Assembly (NCBI GenBank): GCA_910578335.1
Contig: CAJTPU010000003.1
Coordinates: 115,311-179,310 of the forward strand
Length of the DNA: 64,000 nt
Source: an uncultured Lachnospiraceae bacterium
Lineage (GTDB): Bacteria; Bacillota; Clostridia; Lachnospirales; Lachnospiraceae
Direction of reading: 5' to 3'
In this document: positions 7,946 to 16,998 of the stretch, piece after piece
How positions within the stretch are numbered: position 1 is the stretch's first letter
Layout of the letters: each line of letters starts with the position of its first letter
The notes under the pieces: generated by a model
Databases searched by the model: none
Seen by the model: only the letters and a program-made list of their open reading frames with translations
Told to the model about the DNA's origin: nothing
Made by a program: the position numbers and the translations under genes

Positions 7946-8582
7946 CGCCGTATACCTCCTCAATCTTTTCAACAGCCGCCTTGGTTACCACCAGCTTGTC
8001 GGCGTTCATCACATCATATACATTGATGGTGTTCGTCATCGCCGTCTTTACCTCGGGAAGGTTCCTTGCGGAAAGAACCACGTTTTTGTAGCGGTTGTCG
8101 GTGATATTGTCCTTTGATAACACAACCAGCGCTTTGCCTGCATGCAGGTTATCCATAACTGCTTTGAAATTCTTGGTCTTAATTTCATCAAACTGCAGCT
8201 CGTCAACCACAATCAGCTTGTTGTCAATCACTTTACTGGTAAGAGCGGACGTCAGCGCTGCCCTCTTTTCCTTTTTATTCAGCTTAAAGGAATAATCTCT
8301 TGGCACGGGAGCAAATACTACGCCGCCGCCCTTCCACTGGGGAGCTCTGATGGAACCCTGTCTTGCATGACCGGTTCCTTTTTGTCTCCAAGGCTTCTTC
8401 CCGCCGCCGGATACCCCGGAACGCGTCTTTGCTTTCTGTGTGCCCTGACGCTTATTTGCAAGGTGCTGTACAACTGCCATATGCACCAAATGCTCGTTTA
8501 TCTTGGCTCCGAAGACAGCATCGCTTAAATCCATCGTGCCGACTTCCTTGCCTTCCATGTTGTAAACAGATACTTTTGCCAT
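7932..8582 (-). CDS. rplD: 50S ribosomal protein L4
   Basis: A 216-residue L4 (bacterial uL4), with the tunnel-loop segment GGGKKPWRQKGTGHARQGS and the following RDYSFKLNKKEKR. In gamma-proteobacteria L4 represses its own operon; that role is not established for Firmicutes. Stop overlaps rplW. Confidence 0.98.
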   Translation of the reverse strand: MAKVSVYNMEGKEVGTMDLSDAVFGAKINEHLVHMAVVQHLANKRQGTQKAKTRSGVSGGGKKPWRQKGTGHARQGSIRAPQWKGGGVVFAPVPRDYSFKLNKKEKRAALTSALTSKVIDNKLIVVDELQFDEIKTKNFKAVMDNLHAGKALVVLSKDNITDNRYKNVVLSARNLPEVKTAMTNTINVYDVMNADKLVVTKAAVEKIEEVYGDGRC

Positions 8583-8621
8583 CTCTGTTAAGTCCTCCTT
8601 TCATCCAGACCATCATTAAGC

Positions 8622-9299
8622 TTACGCCTTAACGGTTTCTTTGATTGTTACTAAAGCCTTCTTAGGTCCGGGTACCGCACCTTTTACCAAAAGTAAGTTC
8701 TTGTCAGCATCCACTCTTACGACTTCCAGATTCTGAACCGTTACTTTTACACAACCCATATGTCCGGGCATTCCTTTTCCCTTAAACACACGGCTGGGTG
8801 AGGAGCAGGCGCCGTTGGAACCCTGATGGCGGTGGAATTTGGAACCGTGCGCCATAGGTCCTCTGTGCTGTCCGAATCTCTTGATAGCACCCTGAAATCC
8901 TTTACCCTTTGAAATTGCGGAAGCATCCACTTTATCGCCTGCGGCAAAAATGTCCGCCTTAATCTCTGCGCCAAGTGCATACTCTTCTGCATTTTCAAAC
9001 TTAAACTCTCTCAGATATCTCTTGGATGTCACGCCTGCCTTTTTGAAATGTCCCTGCATAGCCTTGTTTGTACCATGCATATGGACAATTTCCTTCTTGC
9101 CGCTTGCATCCTTGTTGATGATTCTGTCCTTCTTATCAACGAAGCCTACCTGTACGGCACTGTAACCGTCGTTCTCAAGCGTCTTAACCTGTGTCACGAC
9201 ACAGGGACCTGCCTGAAGCACCGTCACGGGAACAAGTACGCCGTCTTCATTGAAGATTTGGGTCATTCCGACTTTTGTTGCCAAAATTGCTTTTTTCAT
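8622..9299 (-). CDS. rplC: 50S ribosomal protein L3
   Basis: A 225-residue L3, an early assembly protein near the peptidyl-transferase centre. MKKAILATKVGMTQIFNEDG, FQGAIKRFGQHRGPMAHGS and GKGMPGHMG are family hallmarks. Between rpsJ and rplD, with an 81-base gap after rpsJ that holds a short GC-rich dyad. Confidence 0.98.
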   Translation of the reverse strand: MKKAILATKVGMTQIFNEDGVLVPVTVLQAGPCVVTQVKTLENDGYSAVQVGFVDKKDRIINKDASGKKEIVHMHGTNKAMQGHFKKAGVTSKRYLREFKFENAEEYALGAEIKADIFAAGDKVDASAISKGKGFQGAIKRFGQHRGPMAHGSKFHRHQGSNGACSSPSRVFKGKGMPGHMGCVKVTVQNLEVVRVDADKNLLLVKGAVPGPKKALVTIKETVKA

Positions 9300-9380
9300 G
9301 TTTTCCTCCTGTTTTTTCTACAGCGGGGCGCTCTGCGTCCATACTAGTAGGGGATATTATGTTGTTTCATCAAGAAAAAC

Positions 9381-9701
9381 TTATTTGTTTTTCATCTTGA
9401 TATCGATGTAAACACCTGCAGGCATTTCCAGTCTCTGCAGCGCATCCACCGTCTTCTGGGTCGGTGCAATGATATCAATCAGTCTCTTGTGGGTTCTCTG
9501 CTCAAACTGCTCGCGGGAATCCTTATACTTGTGCACTGCCCTTAAGATAGTCACCACTTCCTTCTTGGTGGGAAGGGGTACCGGTCCGCTCACCTGGGAA
9601 CCGTTCTTCTTAACTGTTTCGATGATTTTTTTGGCAGATGCATCAACTAATTGATGGTCATAAGCTTTCAGTGTAATTCTCATTACTTGACTTGTTGCCA
9701 T
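9381..9701 (-). CDS. rpsJ: 30S ribosomal protein S10
   Basis: A 106-residue S10, first gene of the operon. S10 is also NusE in antitermination complexes. Signature segments are ITLKAYDHQLVDASAKKI, GPVPLPTKKEV and EQRTHKRLIDI. AAAGGAGG lies nine bases before the ATG at 9701. A ~260-base leader and a good promoter precede it. Confidence 0.98.
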   Translation of the reverse strand: MATSQVMRITLKAYDHQLVDASAKKIIETVKKNGSQVSGPVPLPTKKEVVTILRAVHKYKDSREQFEQRTHKRLIDIIAPTQKTVDALQRLEMPAGVYIDIKMKNK

Positions 9702-9964
9702 AAAAAAAGTCGCCTCCTTTTCGCACTTTTACTTTAAGTACGACAAGCGGTGACTGTACACTCTCCCGTGTGTATCCTGATTGCGGATATATCAAATCCG
9801 TTTTCCTTCGTTTCTCACGGTTGTTTCTGCCCTACGGCAGACTTTATTGTCTGTACAGTGACTTGTCGTCAGTTTCCTAACTTGACATTCGCTCCACGGA
9901 AAACCTGCCATCCGGCATTACCATTGGCAGCAACCTCGCGTTTCATCGCTATCATGCCACAGCA
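9702..9964 (-). ncRNA. Structured 5' leader of the S10 operon
   Basis: Between the promoter and rpsJ lie about 260 untranslated bases that fold well. A long interrupted stem pairs 9740-9747 with 9862-9869 (CTTGTCGT/ACGACAAG) and 9753-9760 with 9852-9859 (TGTACAGT/ACTGTACA). It encloses smaller hairpins at 9784-9800 (CGGAT/ATCCG) and 9825-9841 (TCTGCC/GGCAGA), giving a multi-branched junction. This suggests an r-protein-sensing leader, but I do not recognise a named family and see no obvious intrinsic terminator before rpsJ. Confidence 0.6.
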
Positions 9965-9970
9965 GAGACT

Positions 9971-9999
9971 AGTATACATGGTATTTTCCCTGATTGCAA
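9971..9999 (-). promoter_or_regulatory. Sigma-A promoter of the S10-spc operon
   Basis: On the minus strand, TTGCAA (9994-9999) and TATACT (9971-9976) are separated by exactly 17 bases. Transcription would begin near 9964 and reach rpsJ after ~260 bases. Confidence 0.8.
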
Positions 10000-10069
10000 G
10001 GGGTTTTTTAGAAAAATTGTATTTTTTTACGTACAACTTCAAATTATTCCTCATCTTTACGGCATGGTG

Positions 10070-11125
10070 TTAGTCTTGCGGAAAATATTTTTTGATATCG
10101 CTTTCCGTCATTCTTTCCACCAGCGCACCAAGCCGTGCCATCTCTTCTTTATAATTCTCTTCCGTCAAAAGATACCCGCTTCCTTTTAGCTGCTCCACTA
10201 TCCACCGGTTGACATCTGCCGAAAAGTGCATGGAATCCATGTAGAGATTCAGGTTGCAGACAATATCCTCCTCCGCAAGAAAGCTGTATAAATGTACGTT
10301 GCTGTATGCTGTCAGCGCCTTTGCCGCCCTTTCTGCCGCATAAAGATATGCCTCTGTCCTGCCCTCCCTGTTCACCGAATCCCACCACAGCAGGGAATAC
10401 GGCGGATAAAAAAAGTAAAATTCCGTCTCCGGATGTGATTCCGCCATTTGTACCAACAGCGCCACGTTCGCGTCGATTAGCTGCCTCTCCTCCTCCCCAA
10501 AATCTCTTGCCGCCGAAACGGGCGGGCGTTCATAATGGAGCAGCGCGTCCGCCTCCGAAAAGGTTTTGTATTGCGCCCAGTTATAGCTTGCCCCCTCGTC
10601 ATAGTCCTGTTTCAGGGAGGAAGCAAGCTGATAGGGTATGTATTCAAAAAGCACGCCCTTATTGAACAGGTAGCTCACATCATCCAAAATCATATGATTA
10701 TATAGGTAGACAGGCATCCCCTCGTCTGCAAAATGGTGTTTTTGCTCCGCTTTCAGGGCAAACAAGTCCAAGTTATAAAACACATATCCGAGCTCATGGT
10801 TCTGATATGCTTCCTCCAGATAATACAGCAAATCCATTGTAGTCGCCGAGCTTTTGATTCCCTTGATTGTGGTACAGCCAAACGCCTCGTCAAACCACCT
10901 GTTATTATAGTTTTCCGCCACTGAAGAGCCAAGGAGAAGTCCGTCATACCTGAAATTACGGATTGTCCCGATGCACTGGTATTCCGCTTTATAGACAACT
11001 GCCTTTAATCCCGCTGCTGGCGCATGGTAATGGTAGAACGGGTCTGCGAACACCACAACCGCGCCAATCAAAAGCAGAAGCGACAGCGACTGTATCAGGA
11101 AACGTTTGATGAATTTTTTCTCCAT
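10070..11125 (-). CDS. SGNH/DltD-like membrane-anchored partner of an MBOAT acyltransferase
   Basis: A 351-residue protein with one N-terminal membrane anchor (residues ~8-27) and a large extracytoplasmic domain. GLLLGSSVAE (Ser67/Ser68) and a C-terminal YMDSMHFS (Asp297, His300) fit the Ser and Asp-x-x-His catalytic blocks of the SGNH-like DltD/AlgJ class. Such proteins act with an MBOAT protein to move acyl groups onto exopolysaccharide, teichoic acid or peptidoglycan. The gene begins 31 bases after the MBOAT stop, with AAAGGAG before the ATG at 11125. A start at 11215 would run back into the MBOAT gene and is rejected. The acceptor polymer is unknown. Confidence 0.75.
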   Translation of the reverse strand: MEKKFIKRFLIQSLSLLLLIGAVVVFADPFYHYHAPAAGLKAVVYKAEYQCIGTIRNFRYDGLLLGSSVAENYNNRWFDEAFGCTTIKGIKSSATTMDLLYYLEEAYQNHELGYVFYNLDLFALKAEQKHHFADEGMPVYLYNHMILDDVSYLFNKGVLFEYIPYQLASSLKQDYDEGASYNWAQYKTFSEADALLHYERPPVSAARDFGEEERQLIDANVALLVQMAESHPETEFYFFYPPYSLLWWDSVNREGRTEAYLYAAERAAKALTAYSNVHLYSFLAEEDIVCNLNLYMDSMHFSADVNRWIVEQLKGSGYLLTEENYKEEMARLGALVERMTESDIKKYFPQD

Positions 11126-11156
11126 GAAGGCACTCCTTTCCCTGTTTTGTAATTTT

Positions 11157-12662
11157 TTAAAAATTAAAGTACAAAAATGTGCTGACGCCTGTGAGGGAAA
11201 TGACGGACCATACAAAAAGGAGCGTCATTTTCCATGAAAACGCCGCAGTCAACATTCTGTTCTCAAGGCGTTCTTTCGTCGTCCTTCCAAATGCCAGAAG
11301 CATACTCACAAAAAGAATTGCAAGGCAGACATACATGCGGTACTCTCTAAGGAAGGCGGGAAACACCATCGTCATTATCTTGGTCGGAACATACAGCTCT
11401 GCATAAGACAGCTCGTCCGCAATGTATTTTATAAAATGGTAGCTGTCTCCGGAAAAAAGGCGTTTCAGAAAGAGAAAGCCGTCCGCAACGGAGTCGCTTC
11501 TGAAAAAGACAAAGGCGAGGCATACGAATCCAAAGGTGGCTGCCTGGCAGGCAAAGCGGCGCAGCCGTTTTAAAAAGCCGCTTTTTCCCTGTTCCGTTTC
11601 CTTTTTCGGCGCAGGAACAAACCGTCTCCATATCACATTTGCCGAGACGCCCAGCCCGTGCAGAAACCCCCACAAAACAAAGCTATAGTCCGCACCATGC
11701 CACAGCCCGCTCAAAAGAAAAACAACCATGGTATTGACAACGGTCCTAAGCGTGCCCTTCCTGCTGCCGCCAAGCGGAATATAGACATACTGCGTAAAAA
11801 ACCTCCCCAGCGTCATATGCCATCTTCGCCAGAACTCCTTCACGGAAACCGACTTATAAGGCGCATCAAAATTGTCCGGTATCTTTATCCCAAACATCCT
11901 GCCGATTCCGATTGCCATGTCGCAGTAACCGCTGAAATCAAAATACAGCTCCAGCGCAAAAGAAACCGCAACCATAACTGCCGCCGGCGTATCCAGCTTT
12001 GCTATTTCCGAAAACCCATAGTTTACAATACCTGCAAGCGTATCCGCAAGCAATACCTTTTTAGACAGCCCAAAGACAAAATAGCAGATACCATACGCAA
12101 AATCCTTCCCGTTCCATTTACGCTTGTCCAAATCCTGAAACTGCGGGATAATTTCCGTATGCAGCACAATCGGACCGGCGATAAGCTGCGGAAAGAAGGT
12201 CACAAAACTCAAATAATCCGTCAGTCCATAGTGAGGCGCTTTCCCCCTGCACCTGTCTATTACAAAAGAAAGCTGCTGGAAGGTGAAAAAACTGATTCCC
12301 AGCGGCAGAAGAATGTTTTTGCCTGTAAAGCCCGCGTGGAATACCGCATTTAAGTTTTCCACACAAAAATCATAATACTTAAACACACCGAGGATTCCCA
12401 GATTCACGACACAGCCTGCCGCCAATACAACCTTACGCAGCGCGGGCTTCCCATCAAGCATAAGGCTGAGCAAATAGTTTATGGCACAGCTTCCCAGAAT
12501 CACGGCAAGATAATAGCTGTTAAAGTACGCATAAAACCACAAGGACATGGCAATCAAAAAAATCTGCGCCGTCCGGTATTTCTTTATTCTGTTAAGCCCA
12601 TACCAGCCAAGCAGCGAGATGGGAAGAAACAAAAAAATAAAGATATAAGAATTAAATAACAT
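11157..12662 (-). CDS. MBOAT family O-acyltransferase
   Basis: A 501-residue multipass membrane protein of the AlgI/DltB/PatA type. Motifs seen are RRWHMTLGRFFTQYVYIPLGGSR (residues 279-301, split by the family as RRWH and YIPLGGS) and LSGLWHGADYSFVLWG, whose His322 matches the essential MBOAT histidine. It would pass an acyl group, commonly acetyl, across the membrane to the downstream SGNH protein. First gene of a two-gene operon with its own sigma-A promoter at 12697-12725. dlt genes proper (dltA, dltC) are absent, so D-alanylation is unlikely. Confidence 0.88.
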   Translation of the reverse strand: MLFNSYIFIFLFLPISLLGWYGLNRIKKYRTAQIFLIAMSLWFYAYFNSYYLAVILGSCAINYLLSLMLDGKPALRKVVLAAGCVVNLGILGVFKYYDFCVENLNAVFHAGFTGKNILLPLGISFFTFQQLSFVIDRCRGKAPHYGLTDYLSFVTFFPQLIAGPIVLHTEIIPQFQDLDKRKWNGKDFAYGICYFVFGLSKKVLLADTLAGIVNYGFSEIAKLDTPAAVMVAVSFALELYFDFSGYCDMAIGIGRMFGIKIPDNFDAPYKSVSVKEFWRRWHMTLGRFFTQYVYIPLGGSRKGTLRTVVNTMVVFLLSGLWHGADYSFVLWGFLHGLGVSANVIWRRFVPAPKKETEQGKSGFLKRLRRFACQAATFGFVCLAFVFFRSDSVADGFLFLKRLFSGDSYHFIKYIADELSYAELYVPTKIMTMVFPAFLREYRMYVCLAILFVSMLLAFGRTTKERLENRMLTAAFSWKMTLLFVWSVISLTGVSTFLYFNF

Positions 12663-12696
12663 GTCCCTGCTCCGTTACATTTCCAAATTTCACCTC

Positions 12697-12725
12697 ATTC
12701 TATCAAATTTCCTCTCTTAAGTCAA
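12697..12725 (-). promoter_or_regulatory. Sigma-A promoter of the MBOAT-SGNH operon
   Basis: Minus-strand TTGACT (12720-12725), a 17-base spacer and TAGAAT (12697-12702), about 35 bases before the MBOAT start. The divergent methyltransferase promoter is less clear; TTGTAT-17-TATATT at 12748-12776 on the plus strand is possible. Confidence 0.75.
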
Positions 12726-12845
12726 AACAAACACTCTGATTTTCGCATTGTATTTCCTGCCGCATTGTTGTATATTTACATTATAATTCGGGTATCAAAA
12801 GCCCTAATCCTAATATTTATAATAAGAAGAAAAGGAAACAACCGC

Positions 12846-13706
12846 ATGTGGATTGCAGATAATTGGAAGGACTATGAAGTACTGGATACCTCCTCGGGAG
12901 AAAAGCTGGAGCGCTGGGGAAGCTATATTCTGGTGCGTCCCGACCCGCAGGTCATCTGGGACACCCCCCATTCCCACAAGGGCTGGAAGCAGAAAAATGC
13001 ACATTACCACCGCAGTAAAAAAGGCGGCGGAGAATGGGAATTTATAGATTTGCCGGATGAATGGGCTATCCGCTACCGGAATCTGACCTTTCACTTAAAG
13101 CCCTTCAGTTTTAAGCATACCGGACTTTTTCCCGAGCAGGCTGTCAACTGGGACTGGTTTTTTGGTCTGATTCAAAATGCAGGCAGACCTGTCCGCGTTT
13201 TGAACCTCTTTGCCTACACAGGCGGCGCAACCCTGTCCGCCGCAGCCGCCGGCGCGCAGGTCACTCATGTGGACGCCTCTAAGGGCATGGTGGGCTGGGC
13301 AAAAGAAAATGCCGCCGCTTCCTCCCTCGCAGACGCCCCCATCCGTTTTCTGGTAGACGACTGCGTCAAATTCGTGGAGCGGGAAATCCGCCGCGGCAGC
13401 AAATACGATGCCATTATTATGGACCCGCCCTCCTACGGCAGGGGGCCCAAGGGCGAAATCTGGAAAATGGAGGACAATATCTGGCATTTCCTTGAGCTGA
13501 CGGTCCGGATATTATCCGAAGAGCCGCTTTTCTTTCTCTTAAACTCCTACACCACGGGACTGCAGCCTGCCGTACTCTCCTACCTGCTGCACGCGACCGT
13601 TGGAAAACGCTTTGGCGGCGTGGTGGAAGCAGACGAAGTAGGGCTTCCCATATCGGAAAGCGGGCTTGTCCTTCCCTGCGGCGCATCAGGGCGCTGGCAT
13701 AGATAA
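12846..13706 (+). CDS. Class I SAM-dependent methyltransferase (RlmI/RlmL-like)
   Basis: A 286-residue protein with a Rossmann methyltransferase domain: motif I VLNLFAYTGGATL (118-130), acidic Asp143 for SAM ribose and motif IV DPPSYGRG (193-200), typical of COG1092 rRNA cytosine methyltransferases. The N-terminal PUA domain of RlmI is missing; instead a ~90-residue region WIADNWKDYEVLD...WDTPHSH leads in. The rRNA or other substrate is therefore uncertain. The start is the ATG at 12846, nine bases after AAAGGA. A longer reading from 12765 runs through the promoter and has no ribosome-binding site. It is the only plus-strand gene in the first 38 kb. Confidence 0.85.
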   Translation: MWIADNWKDYEVLDTSSGEKLERWGSYILVRPDPQVIWDTPHSHKGWKQKNAHYHRSKKGGGEWEFIDLPDEWAIRYRNLTFHLKPFSFKHTGLFPEQAVNWDWFFGLIQNAGRPVRVLNLFAYTGGATLSAAAAGAQVTHVDASKGMVGWAKENAAASSLADAPIRFLVDDCVKFVEREIRRGSKYDAIIMDPPSYGRGPKGEIWKMEDNIWHFLELTVRILSEEPLFFLLNSYTTGLQPAVLSYLLHATVGKRFGGVVEADEVGLPISESGLVLPCGASGRWHR

Positions 13707-13731
13707 AGGGCTGCTTTTACAGCAGCCCTTT
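13705..13731. terminator. Bidirectional terminator between convergent genes
   Basis: AAAGGGCTGC (13705-13714) pairs with GCAGCCCTTT (13722-13731). The hairpin overlaps the stop codons of both flanking genes, the methyltransferase TAA at 13704-13706 and the HD-GYP TAA at 13730-13732. A short T run flanks each side. Confidence 0.75.
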
Positions 13732-14995
13732 ACATATCAAACCCTTTAAATCTCTCATAAATATTTTCATACTGCTCGTTGATTTCCATGTACCGTTCCA
13801 TGGTCTCATTGCGCTCTTTTTCGTAATCCCGTATAATCACGTCAAAATTATCTATCACGACCTGCACGATTCGCCTGCAGATTTTTCCTTTTGCCGCATC
13901 CGTGACAAGAATGCCCTGTATCTTGTCTGACGAAAAAGAATCCTTGTAGCTTCTCTTGCCATAGAGCGCGCTCAAAATGTCCGCTACCGCTGCAATCCGC
14001 TCAAGCTGTGAAAGCTCCGCCGCTGCCAGTCCCAGAGGATATCCCGTACCGTCCAGCTTCTCATGATGCTTGGAGGCAATGTTGACAATCCGGTCGTCAA
14101 GAACCCCCCGCAAAATTTTGTCCGTAATGACCACATGCGCCTTCATAACACGCATTTCCTCGTCCGTAAGGCGTCTTGGCGCTTCGAGAATGGAGAGCGG
14201 TATCACTATCTTGCCAATATCATGCAAAAGCGCACCGTAATAAAGCATCTGTAATTCCTCTTTCGACACCCCGACCAGCCTGCCGATGGACAGTGCAAAG
14301 GTCTTGGTTGACATGGTATGGATGACCGTCTGCTGGCTTCTGAAATCAATAGCATACACCAGCATCTCCAGAAAGCCCTTCTTTTTCTTTTCGCTTAAAT
14401 TTACCCTTCCAAACAGACTGCCCAGCTCCTGCTGGTACGCATCCGTTTTCATTTTTTCCATAAAGTTAAACTTTGCCTGCGCCGCCTGAAAAGTCTCCAT
14501 GGCACGCGACGAAAACCTGACGTTGACCTGTCTGGCAAAATAGTCCTTTTCCATGCCATGCCCTTCCATGCGCATAAACACATCCATTTTATCCGCAAGC
14601 GCCAGAAAATCGGTCTCTTTTAAACGCCTGCTCTTGATATGCGGATATAGCTGGTAAGGCAGATGGTGATACAACACAATCTCCGCCATATCATCCACAG
14701 GAGAAAGATATTTTAAAAACAAGTACCCGTATATGGAATGCGCCCACACATTTGTAATCTCACAGGTCACAATATCGCCCTTGTAGCCGGTTTTCAAAAG
14801 CCCGATATCATGCAGCATGCCGATAAGCGTATATTCCGCCAGCTCCATGTCCGTATAGCCTCCATCCGCCTTGAGCATATTGTAAAAAATATAGCCTGTA
14901 ATTTCTCCGTGCAAAAGCAGCTTGCTGTCCATGCAGCCAAGCGCTCTTCTTATCACGTTATATATGCTCAGCGTACTGACAAGCTCCGTACCCAT
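13730..14995 (-). CDS. Tandem HD / HD-GYP domain protein (probable cyclic dinucleotide phosphodiesterase)
   Basis: A 421-residue soluble protein with two HD-superfamily domains. The first (residues ~25-140) has MLHDIGLL (His62, Asp63) and a later HH pair (110-111). The second (~215-390) is a canonical HD-GYP with ALLHDIGKIVIP (His258, Asp259) and HHEKLDGTGYP (310-320). HD-GYP proteins hydrolyse c-di-GMP or related dinucleotides. No receiver or membrane domain is present, so the input is unclear. The start at 14995 has GGAGGAAGGAT upstream; a longer form adds 28 residues without support. Confidence 0.85.
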   Translation of the reverse strand: MGTELVSTLSIYNVIRRALGCMDSKLLLHGEITGYIFYNMLKADGGYTDMELAEYTLIGMLHDIGLLKTGYKGDIVTCEITNVWAHSIYGYLFLKYLSPVDDMAEIVLYHHLPYQLYPHIKSRRLKETDFLALADKMDVFMRMEGHGMEKDYFARQVNVRFSSRAMETFQAAQAKFNFMEKMKTDAYQQELGSLFGRVNLSEKKKKGFLEMLVYAIDFRSQQTVIHTMSTKTFALSIGRLVGVSKEELQMLYYGALLHDIGKIVIPLSILEAPRRLTDEEMRVMKAHVVITDKILRGVLDDRIVNIASKHHEKLDGTGYPLGLAAAELSQLERIAAVADILSALYGKRSYKDSFSSDKIQGILVTDAAKGKICRRIVQVVIDNFDVIIRDYEKERNETMERYMEINEQYENIYERFKGFDM

Positions 14996-15077
14996 ATCCT
15001 TCCTCCGCCCTATCAAAGCCGCCGCATTCCGGTCGGCAATATAGCTATTGTAGCATATTTCCCTTCCAAAAGAAACC

Positions 15078-15115
15078 AAAAAATTTCAGCCGGCGGTACA
15101 AAACCGGCTGAAATT
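15078..15115 (-). terminator. Rho-independent terminator of the ABC exporter operon
   Basis: Arms 15104-15115 and 15082-15093 (AATTTCAGCCGG and its complement) form a 12-base-pair stem. On the minus strand a run of six T follows. It lies 24 bases after the second ABC gene stop. Confidence 0.85.
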
Positions 15116-15138
15116 CTGCATTGTCGAAAAGACGCCTT

Positions 15139-16998
15139 TTATGCGGTGGCTTCCTCAAACTGCGAATTGTACAGGGAAGCATAGAAACCGTCTTTTTGAA
15201 GCAGCTCCTCGTGGGTGCCCTGCTCCACGATGTCGCCGTCCTTCATCACCAGAATCACATCTGCATCTTTAATGGTAGAAAGCCTGTGGGCAATGACAAA
15301 GCTGGTTCTTCCCTTCATCAGATTGTTCATCGCCTTCTGAATCCTGATTTCCGTTCTGGTATCCACAGAGCTGGTCGCCTCGTCTAAAATGAGTATCGGA
15401 TTGTCTGCCAGAATCGCCCTTGCAATCGTCAAAAGCTGCTTCTGCCCCTGTGACACATTGCTTGCCTCCTCGTTCAGCTCCATCTGATAGCCGCCCGGAA
15501 GCGTCTGAATAAAGCGGTGCGCATGTGCCGCTTTTGCCGCCTCGATAACCTCCTCGTCCGTGGCATCCAGCCTGCCGTAGCGGATATTTTCCATGATGGT
15601 TCCCTTAAAGAGCCATGTATCCTGCAGCACCATGCCAAAGCCCTCCCGCAGTTCGCTGCGGTTAAAATCCTTTATATTATGCCCGTCCACACAGATAGCC
15701 CCGCTGTTGACATCATAAAAACGCATCAGAAGCTTTACCATGGTGGTCTTGCCCGCGCCGGTGGGACCTACTATCGCCACCATCTGTCCAGGCTCTACAT
15801 CACAGGAAAAGTCTTTGATGATAACCTTATCCGGATTGTAGCCAAACTGCACATGGGAGAAGGATACCGCACCCTCCATTTGCGTAAGCCGCACCGGATT
15901 CTCCACCTGCATATCCTCCTCTGCCTCGTTTAAAAATTCGAAAACGCGCTCTGCGGACGCCGCTGTGGACTGTAACAGGTTGGAAACCTGCGCAAGCTGC
16001 GTAATGGGCTGGGTAAAGCTCTTGACATACTGGATAAACGCCTGAATCTCGCCTACGTCAATGACCCCGCGGATTGCCAGCATACTGCCGCTGACAGCCA
16101 CCGCCACATATCCCAAATTGCCCACAAAGGTCATAATGGGCTGCATCATGCCGGAGATAAACTGTGACTTCCACGCGGAACGGTACAGCTCGTCATTGGT
16201 CTCCTTAAATTCCTGCAAAGACGCCTCCTCCCTGTTAAATGCCTTCACAATATTGTGTCCGCCATAAGTCTCCTCAATCTGCCCGTTGATTTTTCCAAGG
16301 GAATTCTGCTGCGCCACAAAGTACTTCTGGGAATGCTTTACCACGACGCCGATAAGCATACCGGAGACCGGCAGTATCACAAGGGCAATCAGCGTCATCA
16401 GCGGACTGATGGAAAGCATCATCACCAGCACGCCGATAAGGGTTGTCACGGAAGTAATCAGCGTTGTAATGCTCTGGCTTAAGCTCTGTCCTAAGGTATC
16501 CACGTCGTTGGTGATTCTGGAGAGCACCTCGCCCACCGTTTTGGATTCAAAATACGCCATCGGCATCCGGTTGATTTTCTCGGAAATTTCCCGCCGGAAA
16601 CGATAACAAAGCTTCTGCGACACACCTGTCATAATATATCCCTGTATAAAGGAAAGCAGGGCGCTTACCACATACAATCCAAGTAAAAACAGTAAAATCC
16701 TTGCAATACGTGCAAAGTCGATACCGCCTGTGCCGCCAATCTTCGCCATCAGTCCTTCAAAAAGTGCCGTTGTCGCACGGCTTAGCACCTTCGGTCCCAC
16801 AATATTGAACGCCGTACCCCCCACGGCAAATATCATGACGAAGACAATGGCAATCTTATACCTGCCCATATAAGCCAGCAGCTTCTTTAAGGTGCCCTTA
16901 AAATCCTTCGCCTTTTCCCCCGGCATCATACCGCCGTGGGGTCCGCCCATGGGACCGCGCCTTGGAGGTCTTTTTACACTGTTTTCCTGTTCACTCAT
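15139..16998 (-). CDS. ABC exporter half-transporter, catalytically complete subunit
   Basis: A 619-residue fused membrane-ATPase protein of the MsbA/LmrA/BmrCD class. A Pro/Gly-rich N-terminus precedes six membrane helices (~45-330). The ATPase has Walker A GPTGAGKT (411-418), signature NVSQGQ (514-519, with Gln in place of the usual Gly), Walker B ILILDE with catalytic Glu540, and the switch His571. Its ATG overlaps the stop of the preceding ABC gene by four bases (ATGA), so the two are made together and form a heterodimer. The altered signature faces the degenerate site of the partner. The substrate, drug, lipid or peptide, is unknown. Confidence 0.92.
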   Translation of the reverse strand: MSEQENSVKRPPRRGPMGGPHGGMMPGEKAKDFKGTLKKLLAYMGRYKIAIVFVMIFAVGGTAFNIVGPKVLSRATTALFEGLMAKIGGTGGIDFARIARILLFLLGLYVVSALLSFIQGYIMTGVSQKLCYRFRREISEKINRMPMAYFESKTVGEVLSRITNDVDTLGQSLSQSITTLITSVTTLIGVLVMMLSISPLMTLIALVILPVSGMLIGVVVKHSQKYFVAQQNSLGKINGQIEETYGGHNIVKAFNREEASLQEFKETNDELYRSAWKSQFISGMMQPIMTFVGNLGYVAVAVSGSMLAIRGVIDVGEIQAFIQYVKSFTQPITQLAQVSNLLQSTAASAERVFEFLNEAEEDMQVENPVRLTQMEGAVSFSHVQFGYNPDKVIIKDFSCDVEPGQMVAIVGPTGAGKTTMVKLLMRFYDVNSGAICVDGHNIKDFNRSELREGFGMVLQDTWLFKGTIMENIRYGRLDATDEEVIEAAKAAHAHRFIQTLPGGYQMELNEEASNVSQGQKQLLTIARAILADNPILILDEATSSVDTRTEIRIQKAMNNLMKGRTSFVIAHRLSTIKDADVILVMKDGDIVEQGTHEELLQKDGFYASLYNSQFEEATA

